From NCBI GenBank assembly GCA_965178525.1, contig CBCXVS010000027.1:1-38922 (forward strand): a stretch of DNA of 38,922 nt. The letters run 5' to 3'. Below are positions 7,777 to 16,163 of this stretch, one piece after another. The first letter of the stretch is position 1. Each line of letters begins with the position of its first letter. The notes below the pieces were generated by a model, which saw only the letters and a program-made list of their open reading frames with translations, did not search any database and had not been told where the DNA came from. Position numbers and translations under genes: made by a program. This DNA comes from CBCXVS01 sp965178525 (GTDB lineage: Bacteria; Tectomicrobia; Entotheonellia; Entotheonellales; Entotheonellaceae).

Positions 7777-8763
7777 TTAGGCCGGGACGAGAGCCATAAT
7801 TTGGGCTGCAAGCTTGTAGGCGTCGTGACGAATCAGGTGCAAGCCCACCTGCATATCCTGTCCCTGTGGGCGACGATACGCCCGGAGCGTCGCGGCATCC
7901 GGATGTTCGACGAGGTCGGCGAGGTGTACGGCGACCTCAACGCCCGAGACATCATTGAGCACGGGATACGACTCCTGCTGGGCATACAGCGCCACTAACT
8001 CCGCTGGGAGGGCGCCATCATTGAGGATCACCCCATCGACCTGTCGCCCAAGATAATCCTGCAGCACGGCGAGATGCCGCCTAGCCGTATACCCATCCGT
8101 CTGGCCCGGCTGGGTCATCAAATTGCAGACATAGAGACACACGGCGGAGGTGGTCGCGAGCGCGTCGCGCATGCCCTCATGCAAGAGCACCGCAATGGTG
8201 CCGGTCAGGAATGACCCCGGACACAGCACCACGACATCCGCCGCCGCAATCGCGTCGACTGCCTGGGTCAGAGCCGCCACCGGGGGCTGCAAAAACAGCC
8301 GCACGATTTCCCCGCGCGGCTGACGCTGGATGATTTGCCATTCGCCAACGAGCTGCCGGCCGTCGCGCAGCTCGGCTGCGACGTCGGTTTCAACATCGGA
8401 AACCGGAAGAATGTGCGGCGTGATATCGGCCGCACGGCGGACGGCGTCCACCGCATCCGAGAAACGGCCATAACTGGCGCTTAAGGCCGCCAGGATAAGA
8501 TTGCCCACACTGACGCCTTGTAGGTCTCCGTCCACAAAACGATGCCGTAACAAGTGGCCCCAGATCGATGTCTCATCCACCAGGGCACCTAAACACTGGC
8601 GCGTGTCCCCGACCTGCGGCAGATGAAGCGCACGCCGCAAAACGCCGCTATGACCGCCATTATCCGTGACGCCCACAATGGCCGTCACGTGGCAGGCATA
8701 CGACTGCAAGCCCCGTAAGACGGTCGCCTGTCCCGTGCCGCTTCCCAGCGTGACAATATGCAT
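7777..8763 (-). CDS. yvcK: YvcK/CofD-like protein (gluconeogenesis factor family)
   Basis: A 328-residue member of the CofD/YvcK superfamily. The N-terminal MHIVTLGSGTGQATVLRGL is the nucleotide-binding glycine loop, followed by VGVTDNGGHSGVLRRAL, the SVGNLILAAL motif near residue 95, the LCPGSFLTGTIAVLL region near 185 and YVCNLMTQPGQTDGYT near 215. YvcK proteins bind UDP-sugars and influence cell shape and carbon flux, while CofD is the F420 phospholactate transferase. The absence of other F420 genes and the YvcK-like NLMTQPGQT motif favour YvcK. ATG at 8763 follows the small ORF by 14 bp, suggesting one transcript. Confidence 0.85.
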   Translation of the reverse strand: MHIVTLGSGTGQATVLRGLQSYACHVTAIVGVTDNGGHSGVLRRALHLPQVGDTRQCLGALVDETSIWGHLLRHRFVDGDLQGVSVGNLILAALSASYGRFSDAVDAVRRAADITPHILPVSDVETDVAAELRDGRQLVGEWQIIQRQPRGEIVRLFLQPPVAALTQAVDAIAAADVVVLCPGSFLTGTIAVLLHEGMRDALATTSAVCLYVCNLMTQPGQTDGYTARRHLAVLQDYLGRQVDGVILNDGALPAELVALYAQQESYPVLNDVSGVEVAVHLADLVEHPDAATLRAYRRPQGQDMQVGLHLIRHDAYKLAAQIMALVPA

Positions 8764-8777
8764 CACAACGTCACTTC

Positions 8778-8969
8778 TCAGGATTCCACGTGTGTCGGAA
8801 AGATCGTCATGGCGAGCCGATTGATCACAGAGCGGGTGGGCGGATTGGCGCCAAAGATCTCGTGGACGACCGGTACCTCGGATATCAGTCCCGGCGTCGG
8901 CGCAGCAGCATCGCTGCTCCAGGCGCCCCGCGTTCCGGTGAGCCTCTCCTCCTGCTGTCTGAACGCCAT
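8778..8969 (-). CDS. Unrecognised 63-residue protein upstream of yvcK
   Basis: I do not recognise this small protein. It starts MAFRQQEERLTGTRGAW, has a Pro/Ala-rich middle and ends INRLAMTIFPTHVES. An almost ideal ribosome site, GGGAGGTGA, lies 4 nt before the ATG, which is the main reason to call it. It is on the same strand as yvcK and ends 14 bp before that start codon. No signal peptide, membrane segment or Cys cluster is present. It could be a small regulatory or structural protein, or a leader ORF for yvcK. Confidence 0.5.
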   Translation of the reverse strand: MAFRQQEERLTGTRGAWSSDAAAPTPGLISEVPVVHEIFGANPPTRSVINRLAMTIFPTHVES

Positions 8970-9128
8970 GACGTCACCTCCCTGTGTCTGCCATGTGAGG
9001 TTTGCAATATCCGAACCTATCTTGAGGGTACGTTTTCTTCCGGAGGATACTGGACCGGAATGGATGTCCAGATATTGATAACATCTGATCTTAGCATAAT
9101 CTGCCCGGATTCTCTCCTGCTTTTCCAC

Positions 9129-9158
9129 CCGCTTTTCGACCTCCCGCTTTTCGACCTC
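9129..9158. repeat. 15-bp tandem duplication
   Basis: CCGCTTTTCGACCTC occurs twice back to back at 9129-9143 and 9144-9158 in the intergenic region between the divergent yvcK unit and the DUF4129 operon. No function is evident. Confidence 0.8.
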
Positions 9159-9182
9159 GCCGCCTCTCACCCCAGGAGGGCC

Positions 9183-9211
9183 TTGATTCAGCCGCGAACT
9201 TCGTGTAGAGT
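9183..9211 (+). promoter_or_regulatory. Sigma-70 type promoter of the DUF4129-MoxR-DUF58 operon
   Basis: TTGATT (9183-9188), a 17-bp spacer and TAGAGT (9206-9211) precede the first gene by about 33 bp. The same pair of hexamers with the same spacing occurs before the Nudix gene, and a near copy before the HpaB-type gene, which supports the call. Confidence 0.5.
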
Positions 9212-9243
9212 GGCAAGCCGAAACGAAGAGGAGAGCGACGTTG

Positions 9244-10164
9244 ATGATACGGCTGCAGCATCGCCAGATCACCATCGGACTCCTACTGGGAGCCCTAGGC
9301 CTCAGTGTGGGCCTCTACTTGGCCGGTCTGGCCGCAACGCTGCGGCTGGGTGACGCCGCGACAAAAGGCTTTCTGCTCGTTCCCGCGCTGCCGACCCCGC
9401 TGTATATCGCCATGGCCCTGGTCCTAGGCGTTGCTGTAAGTATAACGGTTTTGAACGCTTTTCTGCGACGTCGGGAGTCGCCGGAGCCGGTGCACCGCCG
9501 GCAACAGGAGCCGACTCGCGCACCTTGGTACGTGCCGGTCATCATGATTGTGGTGATCGCGCTCGTGTTCATCTGGCTCTTGCGTCAGGGGTCGCCTTTG
9601 CAAGAGTGGTTGCAATTTTGGCAGAACGAACTCAGCGAACTGCGCGACTCCTTGGCAAGCGGCACTAGCCTCATCCAGCAAGTCCCATCTCCCGTGGCGG
9701 GCTATGCGTTATTTGTCTTTGTCATCGTGATTTACGGCGGCATTGCCCTGCTTGGACTTTGGGTTTTCTTCGACACCCAACGCCGTCTGCCGTCTGCGCC
9801 GGAGGAGGAAGAAACCCCACAAGCCCGCCGCGTGCGCCGGGCGGTGACGGCGGGATTGCGGGCGCTGCAGCAGCACGACGATCCGCGCCAGGCGATTATT
9901 GCCTGTTATGCCCAACTCGAGCACCTGTTAGCAGACCATGGCGTGCCAGCGGATGACACGCTGACGCCCCAGGAATATATGGGTGCCGCCCTGCGCGGGG
10001 TCGATGTGCCCCTTGACGCCTTTGCCGGCTTGGTGCAGTTGTTCGAGTTGGCCCGCTATAGTCTGCATCCGCTGGATGAGGCCGCTAAACAGACCGCGAT
10101 GACCCATCTGGAAGCGATTAAATCACATTTGCAATGTGAGGCCGACCTTGCAAACCGGCGCTGA
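9244..10164 (+). CDS. DUF4129-domain membrane protein
   Basis: A 306-residue membrane protein with hydrophobic helices near residues 10-30, 50-72, 95-115 and 155-178, then a cytoplasmic C-terminal domain (about 190-300) with the DUF4129 hallmarks RAIIACYAQLEHLL, TPQEYM and LFELARYSLHPL. DUF4129 proteins are encoded with MoxR ATPases and DUF58 proteins in a widespread but poorly understood envelope-associated system, and that context holds here. ATG at 9244 is chosen because GAGGAGAG lies 7-14 nt upstream; the TTG just before it is an alternative. The next gene overlaps its end by 29 bp. Confidence 0.8.
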   Translation: MIRLQHRQITIGLLLGALGLSVGLYLAGLAATLRLGDAATKGFLLVPALPTPLYIAMALVLGVAVSITVLNAFLRRRESPEPVHRRQQEPTRAPWYVPVIMIVVIALVFIWLLRQGSPLQEWLQFWQNELSELRDSLASGTSLIQQVPSPVAGYALFVFVIVIYGGIALLGLWVFFDTQRRLPSAPEEEETPQARRVRRAVTAGLRALQQHDDPRQAIIACYAQLEHLLADHGVPADDTLTPQEYMGAALRGVDVPLDAFAGLVQLFELARYSLHPLDEAAKQTAMTHLEAIKSHLQCEADLANRR

Positions 10165-10705
10165 ACCCTTACCCTTGCACGTGCGTTTGCTGCACGATAT
10201 TTGTATGATCGCCTTGCTCTCCCTCGTGTTGGTACCGGGCTATCTGTTGCTGAATCAGTATTGGCGTAGCCTCCTTCTGCTCATGGCGCTCTATGGCCTC
10301 CTCGCCTTGTTGTTTGTGCGCCTGGGATGGTACGTGCGGCGTGTCATGCGCCGTCTCCCGGCGGAGATTCCTCCCTGGCACCGGGTGGTGCGTCCCGAGA
10401 CGCTGCCGCCGGGACAGCAAGCTTCGTATGGCCAGGGTGACATGATCCGCAGCGTGCAGAAGGATCCGCGCTATCTGAAAGAGGTCATGAAACCTCGGCT
10501 GCGGCAACTGCTGGCCTATCGCCTGAGTGGCTCTCCCGATATCCCATTTGAAGCGCTGGACGAGGCCCAATTGGCCCGGGTGGATCCAGACCTGCTCGAG
10601 TTCCTAGCGCGCGGCGAAGCCATCGGGGTGTGGGTGACCTATCGCTATCGCGCCCGGCGTCTCCAAGATGTGCTCGCGGCGTTGCAACGTGTAGAGGCGG
10701 TATAA
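10136..10705 (+). CDS. Membrane protein of the MoxR operon
   Basis: A 189-residue protein with two adjacent hydrophobic segments near residues 22-42 and 46-66 and a soluble C-terminal domain of unknown function. I do not recognise a named family. GTG at 10136 lies inside the previous gene, and the stop overlaps the MoxR start (TAATG), so it is translated as part of the operon. The likely role is as a membrane partner of the MoxR/DUF58 system, inferred from position only. Confidence 0.7.
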   Translation: MRPTLQTGAEPLPLHVRLLHDICMIALLSLVLVPGYLLLNQYWRSLLLLMALYGLLALLFVRLGWYVRRVMRRLPAEIPPWHRVVRPETLPPGQQASYGQGDMIRSVQKDPRYLKEVMKPRLRQLLAYRLSGSPDIPFEALDEAQLARVDPDLLEFLARGEAIGVWVTYRYRARRLQDVLAALQRVEAV

Positions 10706-11655
10706 TGCAAATTTCGGAAGCGGCCCAGGGTTCACGCCATCTCCTCGCCGCCTTGCAGCAAGTGATCATCGGCAAAGACGACGTCCTGCAGCAGATCCTG
10801 ATCGGCTTGCACAGTGGCGGCAATATCCTGATCGAGGATGTGCCGGGGTTGGCCAAAACGCTCATTGCGCGTCTCGTGGCGCAGGTCACCGGGATGGCGT
10901 TCAAGCGTATCCAATTTACCCCCGACCTGCTCCCGGGCGATATCACCGGCGGGCTCGTCTACAATCAGAAGGTGGGCGAATTCGAATTTCGCCCGGGACC
11001 CCTGTTCACCCATCTGGTGCTGGCGGATGAAGTGAATCGGGCGCCGCCGAAAACCCAGGCGGCCCTACTGGAGGTGATGCAGGAGCGTCAGGTCACCATC
11101 GAGGGGACCACCTATCCCATGCGCGCGCCGTTTGTGGTGATTGCCACGCAAAACCCCATTGAGCTGGAGGGGACGTATCCGCTTCCCGAAGCCCAGTTGG
11201 ATCGCTTCATCATGCGGGTGCGGGTGGGCTACCCGAGCCTGGAGGAGGAGCGGCGCATTCTGGCGCAGCGCGGCACCCGGCAGAAGGAACAGATCGATCT
11301 CGAGGCGGTGATCACACCTGAGCAGCTCTTGCACCATCAGGGCGCGGTGGGACAGGTGCATGCAAGCGAGGCCATTGAGCACTATATCGTCAGCCTGACG
11401 GCCGCGACGCGACAGCACCATCAGGTGCAGGTTGGGGTCTCGCCGCGCGGCTCGCTGGCGCTGTATCAATTGGCGCGGGCGCATGCCATGGCCCAGGCGC
11501 GCGATTTCGTCCTGCCCGATGATGTCAAGGCCATGGCGTTGCCAGCACTGGCGCATCGCTTGCTGCTGAAGCCGGAACTCTGGGTGCGGGGGGTGCAGGC
11601 GGACGATATCATTCGGGAGGTTCTGGACCGCACGCCGATTCCTAAGGCGGATTAG
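10705..11655 (+). CDS. MoxR-family AAA+ ATPase
   Basis: A 316-residue AAA+ ATPase. Walker A is DVPGLAKT (residues 45-52), Walker B is LVLADE (104-109), followed by the family-typical VNRAPPKTQAALLEVMQE, sensor 1 in VIATQNPIELEGTYPLPEAQ and the C-terminal lid. MoxR proteins act as chaperone-like ATPases on VWA/DUF58-type partners, which here is the next gene. ATG at 10705 overlaps the preceding stop. Full length for the family. Confidence 0.95.
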   Translation: MQISEAAQGSRHLLAALQQVIIGKDDVLQQILIGLHSGGNILIEDVPGLAKTLIARLVAQVTGMAFKRIQFTPDLLPGDITGGLVYNQKVGEFEFRPGPLFTHLVLADEVNRAPPKTQAALLEVMQERQVTIEGTTYPMRAPFVVIATQNPIELEGTYPLPEAQLDRFIMRVRVGYPSLEEERRILAQRGTRQKEQIDLEAVITPEQLLHHQGAVGQVHASEAIEHYIVSLTAATRQHHQVQVGVSPRGSLALYQLARAHAMAQARDFVLPDDVKAMALPALAHRLLLKPELWVRGVQADDIIREVLDRTPIPKAD

Positions 11656-11687
11656 ATGCAGCGTTCGCGGCCTCATAGGGGGGACCC

Positions 11688-12974
11688 GTGCAGCGGCGCA
11701 ACACCAGGCAGAATTATTATTACTTCGGGCTCATCCTGATCGGGCTCCTGCTCAGCGCCATCAGCCGGCGACTCGAACCCCTCTGTGTGATCTTGCCGCT
11801 TGCCATGGCCCTGGCCTATAGCCGTCTGCATCGCGCCGAGCCGATTGTCCATGTTGACTGTCTCGTCACGCCCACCCAGGCATTCGAGGGAGACCGCCTC
11901 ACGGTCCGGCTGACCTTGCGCGCTGACACCTTCGTGCCGCCTATGGAACTCTGGCATCACTTGCCTCTGGAAGCGGCCTGTGTCATGGGGCACCCCCGCC
12001 TCCTCCTCACGCTGCGGCCTGGGGAGGAGCGGACGTTCGAGCACCACATTGTCTTTGCACGGCGGGGCGCCTACACGCTCGGTCGTCTGTATAGCCGGAT
12101 CCATGCCGGCACCGGTTTGCAACCGCTGCTGGCCGAGTACCCTTGTGACCAGGAGTGCCGCATCTATCCGCAGATTGTCCCGCTCCCCCGCCATACGCCG
12201 CCGTGGCATACGCACGCCTCGTTCGGCCACTATGTGGCACGCAATGCGGGTGAGGGAGTGGAGTTTGCCGGCATTCGGCCGTACGCCAGCGGCGATCGGA
12301 TACGGCGTATTCATTGGCACACCTCGCTGAAGCGGCAACAGCTCTATGTCAACGAGTATTACCGCGAGCATAACGCGGATGTGATCCTCCTGCTCGATAC
12401 CCTGGTGGCCATTGGGAATCCGCGTGAGGCCAGTACGCTAGACATCGCGGTGCGTGCCGCGGCCTCGTTGGCGTCGTATTATTTGCAGCAAAAGGACCGC
12501 GTCGGTCTGGTCAGCTACGGCGGGGTATGCACCTGGGTTCTGCCGCGTTCGGGGCAGCAGCAATTGCACCGCATTCTCGACGCCCTCTTGATGTCTCGGA
12601 CCCACTTTAGCTATCTGACCAAGGATATCACCCTCATTCCGCCGCGCGTTTTGCCGCCCGGCTCGCTCATCTTTGTGCTGACCACGCTCCTCGACCGGCG
12701 TATCGAGGCGACGTTGCAGGATCTGGTGGGACGCGCTTTTCAACTCGTCTTGGTCGTCATTTCACCGGTGCATGTCCTGAACGCCTCTCGCGACCAGAGC
12801 GAAGGCATGGAGCGGCTGTGGCGTCTCGAAACCGCATGGCGTCTGCACGAATTTCGCCGCATGGGTGTGCCCATCATCATACAAGACGCCGCGGATCCCT
12901 TGCAGAATCTGACCGCAACCCTGGCACGAGGGCACGTATGGCAACGGGGCAGATCGGGTTTGTCATTTGGTTGA
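11688..12974 (+). CDS. DUF58-domain protein
   Basis: A 428-residue protein with two short hydrophobic helices at residues 10-45, a beta-rich middle and the DUF58 core VEFAGIRPYASGDRIRRIHWHTSLKR near residue 190, leading into NADVILLLDT, a VWA-like strand and loop. DUF58 proteins are the usual partners of MoxR ATPases and, in some species, of transglutaminase-like proteins, of which none is seen here. GTG at 11688 has AGGGGGGA just upstream. The following gene starts 37 bp before its end. Confidence 0.88.
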   Translation: MQRRNTRQNYYYFGLILIGLLLSAISRRLEPLCVILPLAMALAYSRLHRAEPIVHVDCLVTPTQAFEGDRLTVRLTLRADTFVPPMELWHHLPLEAACVMGHPRLLLTLRPGEERTFEHHIVFARRGAYTLGRLYSRIHAGTGLQPLLAEYPCDQECRIYPQIVPLPRHTPPWHTHASFGHYVARNAGEGVEFAGIRPYASGDRIRRIHWHTSLKRQQLYVNEYYREHNADVILLLDTLVAIGNPREASTLDIAVRAAASLASYYLQQKDRVGLVSYGGVCTWVLPRSGQQQLHRILDALLMSRTHFSYLTKDITLIPPRVLPPGSLIFVLTTLLDRRIEATLQDLVGRAFQLVLVVISPVHVLNASRDQSEGMERLWRLETAWRLHEFRRMGVPIIIQDAADPLQNLTATLARGHVWQRGRSGLSFG

Positions 12975-13468
12975 CGCTGGTCACGGCCTTCTGGACCGTG
13001 CATCCACTGCTCTTGGCGCAGACACGTGGCATTATCGTGTTAGCTATGGCAACCGGTGGGTTAGCCCTGGCCGGTTGCTTCGGCAACGTCTCCTTATGCG
13101 TCTTCTGGAGCGGTATCATCGGCCTACTCAATCTCACGCTGGCCTTGCTCCTCACCTCCCATGCGCCGGATCTGTGGGTCGGGCTGAGCGCTGGGCTGAC
13201 CCTCTTGGCTCTGCTGGACGGCAGTCAGCGTTGGGCCTACGTCCGGCGCTGTCACCTGGAGGGGGGAAGCCTGAGCATCATGCTGGATACGTTTGTCCGT
13301 GTGAGCGGCTTATCGCTGGCCGCGGGTCTCGGGATGGGCTGGTTGCTCGTCATGCTGAGTCCGCATCTGGCCGGCATCTCGCTTGTCAGTCTCTTGACCC
13401 TGGCTGGCGCCTGCCTCTTTGCCGGCTGTTTTACGCTCTTCTTGCTGTATACCAATCGCCTCAATTGA
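12938..13468 (+). CDS. Small polytopic membrane protein ending the MoxR operon
   Basis: A 176-residue very hydrophobic protein with about five membrane segments (roughly residues 5-22, 27-47, 52-85, 115-140 and 150-172). No family motif is recognised. The start at 12938 overlaps the DUF58 gene, and it is the last gene before an array of heptamer repeats. A membrane role with the DUF4129/DUF58 proteins is inferred from the operon only. Confidence 0.65.
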   Translation: MATGQIGFVIWLTLVTAFWTVHPLLLAQTRGIIVLAMATGGLALAGCFGNVSLCVFWSGIIGLLNLTLALLLTSHAPDLWVGLSAGLTLLALLDGSQRWAYVRRCHLEGGSLSIMLDTFVRVSGLSLAAGLGMGWLLVMLSPHLAGISLVSLLTLAGACLFAGCFTLFLLYTNRLN

Positions 13469-13565
13469 ATGCGGAATGCGGAATGCGGAATGCGGAATGA
13501 AAAAGGGGCAGGCATGCGCCCTTCAAGCTCATAGCTCATAGCTAACAGCTAACAGCTAACAGCTC
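13467..13565. repeat. Two heptanucleotide tandem arrays
   Basis: GAATGCG is repeated four times plus a partial unit at 13467-13500, overlapping the stop of the preceding gene. At 13526-13565 AGCTCAT occurs twice, then AGCTAAC three times, then AGCTC. Short tandem heptamers of this sort are known from cyanobacteria and other large-genome bacteria, in intergenic positions. They separate the MoxR operon from the glycosyltransferase. Confidence 0.9.
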
Positions 13566-14766
13566 TTTAGGGGGACATATTGGATCGTCAAACGTGGCTC
13601 TTGGCGCTCATTTTGGGAGGTGGCCTCCTGCTGCGGGTCTATGATCTCGGCACAGAAAGTTTCTGGTTGGATGAAGGCATCACCATTCGCACCATTACCG
13701 CTAGCTGGACGGAGATGAAGCAGATCCTCTCCGGCTCTGTACATCCGCCGCTATACTATCTCCTGTTGGGTTCTTGGACGGCCCTATTTGGCAGCTCGGA
13801 ATTCGCGGCCAGGATGCCGTCCGTGATCTTCGGCCTGGTCTCGATCTTCATGGCCTATCGCGTCGGCCGGCTCTTGTTTGACACCCATGTCGGGCTCTTT
13901 GCCGCGTTATTCGTGGCCCTTTCACTGTTCCAGATTCGCTATGCGCAAGAGGCGCGTAATTATAGCCTTTTGTGTATGTTATCTACGATGTCGTATGTTT
14001 ACTTCATCAAACTTTTGCAGACCGAAAGCTGGAAACCGTCGCTTTCCTATCTTACCGTCAGCACGCTCATGCTTTATACCCATGTCTATGGACTTTTTAC
14101 CATCATTTCGCACAACATCTATATCGTGATCCGAAAATTCGTCTTTGGCACGTATCGCTCACCTTCCTGGAGACACTGGATCGGATTACAAATCGGACTC
14201 GCTCTCTGCTTTCTGCCGTGGGTTCGCGTGCTTTTATACCATGTGAGCAGTCGGCAAGAAGGTGGCGGTGGCAGTGGCGTATGGCAGAAAACACCGTCCC
14301 TCTTCGACCTTGCCGCCACCTTTGCCGTGCATGCCGGGTCGCAGTGGGTCTTGTTGTGCTGTCTAGGTATGGTGGTAGTAGCGCTGCTGCTGTGGTTTAA
14401 AGCCCCAGAGGCGCCCTGGCGTCATGAGCCGCTTGCTACGCCGCATGCCGGGCAACCGCGCCTCGCATGGTCTCCGATGGAACCCATGTCGCTCTTGCTG
14501 GTTTGGCTCGGCAGCCACACCATTGTGCCCTTTCTCTTATCACAAGTCGTCAAGCCGATTTATATACCGCGATACACGATTGCCGGCGCCATCGCGTTTT
14601 ATGTGCTCATCGCGGTGGCCATGCGGCGTCTCCAATATCGAAAGATGCTGATGACCGTGACGCTGGCCGGTTTCTGTATCCTATGTCTGTTCAACCTGTG
14701 GGGATACTGTGCCCAGTACAACAAAGAGCGCTGGCGAGAAGTGGCCGCATATATTAGAGTTGTTCC

Positions 14767-15279
14767 TCAATAGCATAAGATCAGGTTCCCTAGCCCAGCC
14801 CAGATGCCCACCGAATCATCCTCAAAGTGATCTTTGCGGTTGCGGAAACGCTGCACCAAAATGTTGAAACGCTTCATACCGCCGATGGCATGTTCGATCA
14901 AGATGCGAACTTGACTCACGGCATAATTCGCCGCCTGCTGCTCCGCCGTCAATTCTGGAGTCGGATTCGTCTTGCTCTTCCGGGGTTTCTTGTGTGGAAT
15001 CTCAAGCATTTCGCCTTTGTAGTCCGACTGAATCCCCTGATAACCCAGGTGCACCCAAACTTCTACGTCACTAAACCGGTCTAAGTCCGGTGGGAACTCT
15101 TGTTTTAACATGCTGTAATCATGGTTGTGACCACTAAACGTACGGCCCAGAAAGACGATCCATTTATCCGGCATCGACATCACTGTATTTTTCAGCGTAT
15201 GGCTTTTTTTTACCACTATAGTGTTCACGTTGGGTCGTCTCATCTTGTGACCGGCGATAGCTTCTTTCAGTCGCATCAA
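14767..15279 (-). CDS. IS transposase, 3' reading frame (orfB)
   Basis: The C-terminal part of the transposase, joined to orfA by frameshifting at the A8 track: KKSHTLKNTVMS, then VWVHLGYQGIQSDYKGE, then the HAIGGMKRFN helix with the third acidic region (ILIEHAIGG). In relatives the stretch before LGYQG normally carries the second catalytic Asp (as in VDLGY); here it is His (codon CAC), so this copy may be catalytically dead. The stop lies inside the terminal inverted repeat. Confidence 0.72.
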   Translation of the reverse strand: MMRLKEAIAGHKMRRPNVNTIVVKKSHTLKNTVMSMPDKWIVFLGRTFSGHNHDYSMLKQEFPPDLDRFSDVEVWVHLGYQGIQSDYKGEMLEIPHKKPRKSKTNPTPELTAEQQAANYAVSQVRILIEHAIGGMKRFNILVQRFRNRKDHFEDDSVGIWAGLGNLILCY

Positions 15280-15691
15280 TAATCAGTTGATCCACACCTG
15301 ACAACGCCTCCCTCAACGACTCTGGGGTCTTCAACTCTCGATAAGGCATGAGGTCTAACTGCACTAACGTGTCATACAGGATGGGAGAGAGCTTATGGAG
15401 ATTTTCATTCGCTTTCGAACGTACCATACCAAATTGTGCACCAAGAACATCAAACGTCGGATACGTCTTGTAATAATATAGAACGAACAGGAGTTTGTCT
15501 GACAGAGTGGGTAATTTGCCTTTGATACCTGCACCCGGCTTTCGGCTGCGTTTGCCAGCTTGGACACCCTCCTCATAGCGTTTTTGCTGAGCCTGTTGAT
15601 AGACGTGGCTGAAGGCGGGCAGCAAGAAGTCAAATTGCGTCTGAGACACACCGGTTAAGGCTTTCATCTGCCGATCATCTCGGATAACCAA
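15164..15691 (-). CDS. IS transposase, 5' reading frame (orfA)
   Basis: A 175-residue frame holding the helix-turn-helix region (GVSQTQFDFLLPAF and LPTLSDKLLFVLYYYKTYPT) and the first catalytic Asp region IIDATERSYRRSQD of a DDE_Tnp_4-like transposase. Near its end it runs over a track of eight A (plus-strand T at 15204-15211), beyond which the transposase continues in the other frame. A +1 shift, or loss of one A by transcriptional slippage, joins the two parts after HYSGKK. TTG at 15691 is the likely start. Confidence 0.75.
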   Translation of the reverse strand: MVIRDDRQMKALTGVSQTQFDFLLPAFSHVYQQAQQKRYEEGVQAGKRSRKPGAGIKGKLPTLSDKLLFVLYYYKTYPTFDVLGAQFGMVRSKANENLHKLSPILYDTLVQLDLMPYRELKTPESLREALSGVDQLIIDATERSYRRSQDETTQREHYSGKKKPYAEKYSDVDAG

Positions 15692-16163
15692 TGACCTGGC
15701 TGGGCTCCCTCCATCGTTTGGGGGAGGATAGCCTACCTCATTAACTATTGGGGAACAACCCTATTGATGACCATGCCAAGCCCAACGATCTTTTGGTCTT
15801 TAATGCTGGATTCGTGCTGCAAACGAATTTTACATATTATTCGAAACGTGACGATTTGATGACAAAGGCGTTTCCGGATCAAGACACGTTGGTTCATGAG
15901 ACCTTCGCCAAAGCTCAGCAAGCTTTAGCATCTGAGATCAGCAAGCACGATCGCGTATGGGTTATTTTTGCACACAGCAATCAATATAGCAAGATGATTA
16001 CCGAGACCATGCAGCATTCCTTTGCATTGAAAGAAAACAAGAAATATTATAGTATTTCTCACACGTGACGTAAAAAGTACCTTGGTATTGAACTGATACT
16101 TTTTGAGAGACTCGCGTCATCATCTCCACCTGCTGTGGAAGACAAACAGGCGTTTCTCGCTCC

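Larger units (their letters stand above)
14757..15761 (-). mobile_element. IS5-family-like insertion sequence, 1005 bp, TA target duplication
   Basis: The ends are GAGTTGTTCCTCAATAG (14757-14773) and the inverted CTATTGGGGAACAACCC (15745-15761), matching at 15 of 17 positions. TA flanks both sides (14755-14756 and 15762-15763). It carries a two-frame transposase on the minus strand. TA duplication, about 1 kb length and a DDE_Tnp_4-like transposase fit the IS427-type branch of IS5; IS630 also duplicates TA, but the protein does not resemble it. Insertion split the glycosyltransferase gene. Confidence 0.88.
13580..16068 (+). pseudogene. GT39/ArnT-like membrane glycosyltransferase, interrupted by an IS
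   Basis: The first 392 codons encode a polytopic GT-C glycosyltransferase. The N-terminal membrane segment is followed by the luminal acidic motif WLDEG (Asp31-Glu32), then HPPLYYLLL and RYAQEARNYSLL, all typical of the PMT/ArnT-like family that uses polyprenyl-phosphate sugars. At 14757 a 1005-bp IS begins. The reading frame resumes at 15762, giving DDHAKPNDLLVFNAGF and the family's C-terminal soluble domain. Removing the IS and one TA copy restores a perfect frame (AAYIIDDHAKPND) and a protein of about 493 residues. TTG at 13580 has AGGGGGA upstream. As it stands the product is truncated within its last third. Confidence 0.9.

Noticed and set aside
8763..8780. Possible fourth Sec codon at the TGA ending the small ORF before yvcK (readthrough would add four residues and end at the yvcK start)
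   Set aside because: No family Cys is known at this position, no convincing SECIS loop at +21 to +24, and the added peptide is trivial.
8758..9353. Plus-strand frames between yvcK and the DUF4129 gene
   Set aside because: No ribosome sites or family features; they overlap the better supported minus-strand small ORF and the operon promoter.
13467..13565. CRISPR array
   Set aside because: Seven-base contiguous units without spacers.
15748..16068. Separate small gene after the IS
   Set aside because: Its sequence continues the interrupted glycosyltransferase in frame when the IS and one TA are removed.
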